DNA of 17,486 nt. It comes from Clostridiaceae bacterium UBA4839. GTDB taxonomy: Bacteria > Bacillota > Clostridia > Clostridiales > Caloramatoraceae. The position numbers and the translations under genes are program-made. The stretch lies in assembly GCA_002400085.1 (NCBI GenBank), contig DHEX01000014.1, forward strand, positions 12,159 to 29,644, in the 5' to 3' direction. The notes under the pieces were generated by a model. It was not told the origin of the DNA. It did no database searches and was given only the letters and a program-made list of their open reading frames with translations. This document shows positions 15,483 to 17,486 of the stretch, piece after piece (the first letter of the stretch is position 1; every line of letters begins with the position of its first letter).

Positions 15483-15550
15483 TTCTGGGGGACAGTTACT
15501 TAATTCTGGGGGACAGTTACTTAATATCTTTATTCACCTAAAAGTTCCAT
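15483..15550 (+). repeat. Tandem pair of GGGACAGTTACTT repeats plus extended homology
   Basis: Two exact 21-bp units (TTCTGGGGGACAGTTACTTAA) stand head to tail at 15483-15503 and 15504-15524. The segment 15513-15550 is related to 8295-8331 (GACAGTTACTT(A/G)ATATCT...CCTAAAAG(C/T)TCCAT). It lies between hcp and the next gene's terminator. Confidence 0.85.
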
Positions 15551-15592
15551 ATTTCAATTCTTTTTCACTTCAACTTCATTTATTTCCTCAAT

Positions 15593-15641
15593 TCAAATAA
15601 AAATAAGCACTGAAATTTTAATAAAACTTCAAGTGCTTATC
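15593..15641 (-). terminator. Intrinsic terminator of the endonuclease IV-like gene
   Basis: ATAAGCACT (15604-15612) pairs with AGTGCTTAT (15633-15641). Inner GAA/TTC and TTTT/AAAA pairs extend the stem. On the minus strand TTTTTATTTG follows. It lies about 30 bases after the gene's stop. Confidence 0.8.
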
Positions 15642-15673
15642 CCCTTATATTACAGAATTTATCCTTTTAAAAA

Positions 15674-16492
15674 TTATATATCTTCATATGTATTTTTTAA
15701 AAGCAGTGCATCCTTTTCCAGAATAGGGCTTTCGCATATTATACACCCGGCACATTTAAAATCTTTTAGTGCTTTAAGACAAAATTTATAATTAAAATCG
15801 CTTTCGCTAAAAGGAAGATGATTTCTTTCACCCTTTGCGCTGTAATTTATTCCACTCATATGAATATGCATATCCTTAAGTGCCTCATCACCCAGTTTGT
15901 CACCCACAAGCTGAAGTATTTTTGCAAAGTCTTCATAACTTTTAAGTCCGCCATTTGTCCTTGCATGTATATGGGAAAAGTCAATACACAATTTACATGA
16001 CTTTACTTCACTGCATAATGAAACAAGCTCCTCAATGCTTCCAAACTGTGTGCCCTTTCCCGTTGTTTCAAGCCTATAATCCACGCCATCATATGGCAGT
16101 TTCTCAAGATTAGCCTTTATTGTATTATATGCATCTTCCTTAGAATCTTGAAGATAAAACCCTGGATGAAATACCAGGCTTCTGCCTCCAACCTTTTTTA
16201 ATCCTTTCATACCCTTTATTATTCTATCTATAGATTGATCTTGCTTTAAATCCTCATCAGCATTTAAATTTACAAAATATGAGCCATGTGCTGATAAATA
16301 AAAGTTATTTTTATTTTTCACCTCTAAAATATCTGGGGCATTTTTGTCAGTAACATTTACTGATCTTACAAACGGAAGTTCCATAGCGTCAAGGCCAATT
16401 GATTTCAAATATTCAATGCCTGAAACATAATTAAATTTTGTTGAACCATCCCCAATGGGAGTTCCAGAAATACCAAATAACATTTTATCCAT
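15674..16492 (-). CDS. Endonuclease IV-fold (AP endonuclease family 2, TIM barrel) protein
   Basis: The 272-residue protein carries the metal-ligand blocks of endonuclease IV (Nfo) in order: SAHGSYFVNLNA (H69), FHPGFY (H109), LETTGKGTQFGS (E142), CIDFSHIHA (D171, H174), MHIHMSG (H209 or H211), NHLP (H225) and CESPI (E254). By eye the spacing follows E. coli Nfo closely. The Asp that normally precedes the penultimate His (DRH in E. coli) is replaced by RNH, which may affect one zinc. Nfo cleaves DNA at abasic sites; this shorter branch, common in clostridia and archaea, may do so or act on another substrate such as a sugar. The ATG at 16492 has only a weak ribosome site (GTGAT); a second ATG follows three codons on. 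It is monocistronic, with a promoter at 16546-16574. Confidence 0.82.
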   Translation of the reverse strand: MDKMLFGISGTPIGDGSTKFNYVSGIEYLKSIGLDAMELPFVRSVNVTDKNAPDILEVKNKNNFYLSAHGSYFVNLNADEDLKQDQSIDRIIKGMKGLKKVGGRSLVFHPGFYLQDSKEDAYNTIKANLEKLPYDGVDYRLETTGKGTQFGSIEELVSLCSEVKSCKLCIDFSHIHARTNGGLKSYEDFAKILQLVGDKLGDEALKDMHIHMSGINYSAKGERNHLPFSESDFNYKFCLKALKDFKCAGCIICESPILEKDALLLKNTYEDI

Positions 16493-16545
16493 ATATAATC
16501 ACAACTTTCTTAAGTATTTGTTTAAACTATTGTCCTAATAATTAT

Positions 16546-16574
16546 ATTATCATTGTTTTTCCTCCCATTGTAAA
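16546..16574 (-). promoter_or_regulatory. Probable promoter of the endonuclease IV-like gene
   Basis: On the minus strand TTTACA (16569-16574) and GATAAT (16546-16551) are 17 bases apart. A GGGAGG and an ATG-ATA-ATA-TAA mini-frame lie within the spacer and -10 region; they probably have no coding meaning. Confidence 0.5.
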
Positions 16575-16583
16575 CAAAAAATT

Positions 16584-16610
16584 ATTTATCCGATGACTAC
16601 CATCTGTAAT
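16584..16610 (-). repeat. Second copy of the 27-bp element end
   Basis: The minus strand carries a 27-base match to 7366-7392 with three transitions. In the small hairpin GATGG/CCATC one change gives a G-U pair, so the fold is kept. It starts about a dozen bases after the restriction gene's stop. Similarity does not clearly extend upstream. Confidence 0.7.
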
Positions 16611-16622
16611 ATCTAACGGCTG

Positions 16623-17486
16623 CTACAGCGTTTCCATTACTTCAAGCAGGTTCTGATAGCTGGTCACCTCATGGTACTTCACACCACTTGTGGAAATCTC
16701 GTTGAACAGCTTCTTTGCGCATGAGATTTTCGCCTCTTCAATTTCATCAGTACGTGTCATTTCACCGAATTTTGTAGATTTCATACTGCCTTTAGTCTCT
16801 GCTATAAAAAAGATATGCTTCACTGTACCTTTTTTAAACGAAATCGCCCAATCCGGGGAGTAATTACCAACAGGAGTTGGGATATAAAATCCACGTGGGC
16901 CTCTCGGCAGTTTCGCGTAAACAACAACCTCTTTGGCAGTATCCAAATCCTTTGCAAATCGCCGCTCGACGCTGTCAGCTGCTGTGCCATCCGTAAAAAC
17001 GTAATCTTGAATCGCGTGTTTCGCCTTAAACGCCTTTGCGTATTCATCGGAAGCACGGCTCATATTGAAGATATCCTGTGAGTACGGTTCCTCAGCACTT
17101 GGTGTGTAGGTAATATGTTCAACCACAACCGATGCCTTTTGGCGGTTAATTAGCCCTACAACCTTGGCAATAAACTCCTCCGGATTTTCTCGGAACAGCC
17201 ACAGCTTTTCACGGGAAATACCACTTAAAATTGTTGCAACCGTCCGGCGCGTAAGGGTAGTACCTTCGGCAATCTTTCCTATAAGGTCATATTCAACAGA
17301 ACTACCTTGCGAACGATCAAGCTTTTTTGTTTCGGTGCTTTCTACATTGAAATCTGTGCCAGTCTGTTCGCCTTTTGTTAAGGTGTATGTCAATCGGGCT
17401 ACCCGAAGCTCACTGTTTATAGCATCAATAGATTTTTTAATAAGTTCTTCGCTGTCGAATTCCACAGTGTAAGCATACCGCTTATT
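16623..17486 (-). CDS. res: Type III restriction enzyme Res subunit, C-terminal fragment (5' end outside the window)
   Basis: The frame is open to the window edge, so the GTG at 17465 is internal. The 287 visible residues correspond to the C-terminal endonuclease region of type III Res proteins. NYSPDWAISF (D212) and FIAETKG (E230, K232) form the PD-D/ExK nuclease site. The helicase part would lie beyond 17486, and a mod methylase gene usually precedes res. Type III enzymes need Mod for DNA recognition and cut at a distance after ATP hydrolysis. The sequence is clearly richer in G and C, and uses more GC-ending codons, than the rest of the window, which points to horizontal acquisition. A copy of the 27-bp element lies just after the stop. 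The fragment shows no frameshift. Confidence 0.9.
   Translation of the reverse strand, partial: NKRYAYTVEFDSEELIKKSIDAINSELRVARLTYTLTKGEQTGTDFNVESTETKKLDRSQGSSVEYDLIGKIAEGTTLTRRTVATILSGISREKLWLFRENPEEFIAKVVGLINRQKASVVVEHITYTPSAEEPYSQDIFNMSRASDEYAKAFKAKHAIQDYVFTDGTAADSVERRFAKDLDTAKEVVVYAKLPRGPRGFYIPTPVGNYSPDWAISFKKGTVKHIFFIAETKGSMKSTKFGEMTRTDEIEEAKISCAKKLFNEISTSGVKYHEVTSYQNLLEVMETL

Noticed and set aside
15483..15524. Tandem 21-bp units as a CRISPR array
   Set aside because: The two units abut with no spacer and belong to a dispersed repeat family; no cas gene is present.
16543..16566. A three-codon leader peptide (GGGAGG, then ATG ATA ATA TAA)
   Set aside because: Too short to be convincing and it overlaps the likely promoter, so it would not be on the transcript.
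7366..16610. The two 27-bp copies as attachment sites of one integrated element
   Set aside because: They are in inverted, not direct, orientation, and the genes between look like ordinary chromosomal genes without an integrase.

Overview
The window looks like a chromosomal segment of a low-GC anaerobic Firmicute, most likely Clostridium or a close relative. The evidence is the AT-rich sequence with strong AGGAGG ribosome binding sites, TTG and GTG starts, an oxygen-sensitive 2-hydroxyacyl-CoA dehydratase activase-like protein, a strict-anaerobe-type hybrid cluster protein, and a LicT/NagE phosphotransferase locus. No rRNA, tRNA, CRISPR array or intact transposase gene was seen.

Layout. (1) 1-4250, plus strand: the C-terminal part of a large acyl-CoA dehydratase activase-related protein, a hairpin-rich spacer, and a B12-binding-type radical SAM protein. 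(2) 4272-6915, minus strand: a BglG/LicT-family antiterminator and a GlcNAc-type PTS permease (IIC-IIB). Each is preceded by a ribonucleic antiterminator (RAT) that overlaps an intrinsic terminator. The RAT for nagE lies inside the last codons of the antiterminator gene. (3) 6916-8234: a mostly empty AT-rich spacer, then a strongly folded element directly upstream of a DegV-family gene. (4) 8235-13633, minus strand: a VanR/VanS-like two-component system followed by an ABC exporter (ATPase and two paralogous permeases). Candidate 11-bp direct-repeat operators lie in front of both units. The last permease gene ends inside a cluster of GGGACAGTTACTT-type repeats. (5) 13665-15381, minus: hcp. (6) 15483-15550: two tandem copies of the same repeat family. 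(7) 15604-16574, minus: an endonuclease IV-fold protein. (8) 16584-17486, minus: the C-terminal end of a type III restriction enzyme Res subunit, visibly richer in GC than the rest, followed by a second partial copy of the folded element's 3' end.

How parts work together. The phosphotransferase pair is a self-contained sugar-responsive circuit: phosphorylation of LicT's PRD domains would decide whether both transcripts read through their terminators. The two-component system and ABC genes form a probable signal-response module of the kind used against cell-envelope-active compounds. Its kinase and regulator resemble VanS/VanR, but no vanHAX genes are present. Small dispersed repeats tie the intergenic regions together and have altered at least one coding end. 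Functions come from motif recognition by eye; no database search was run.
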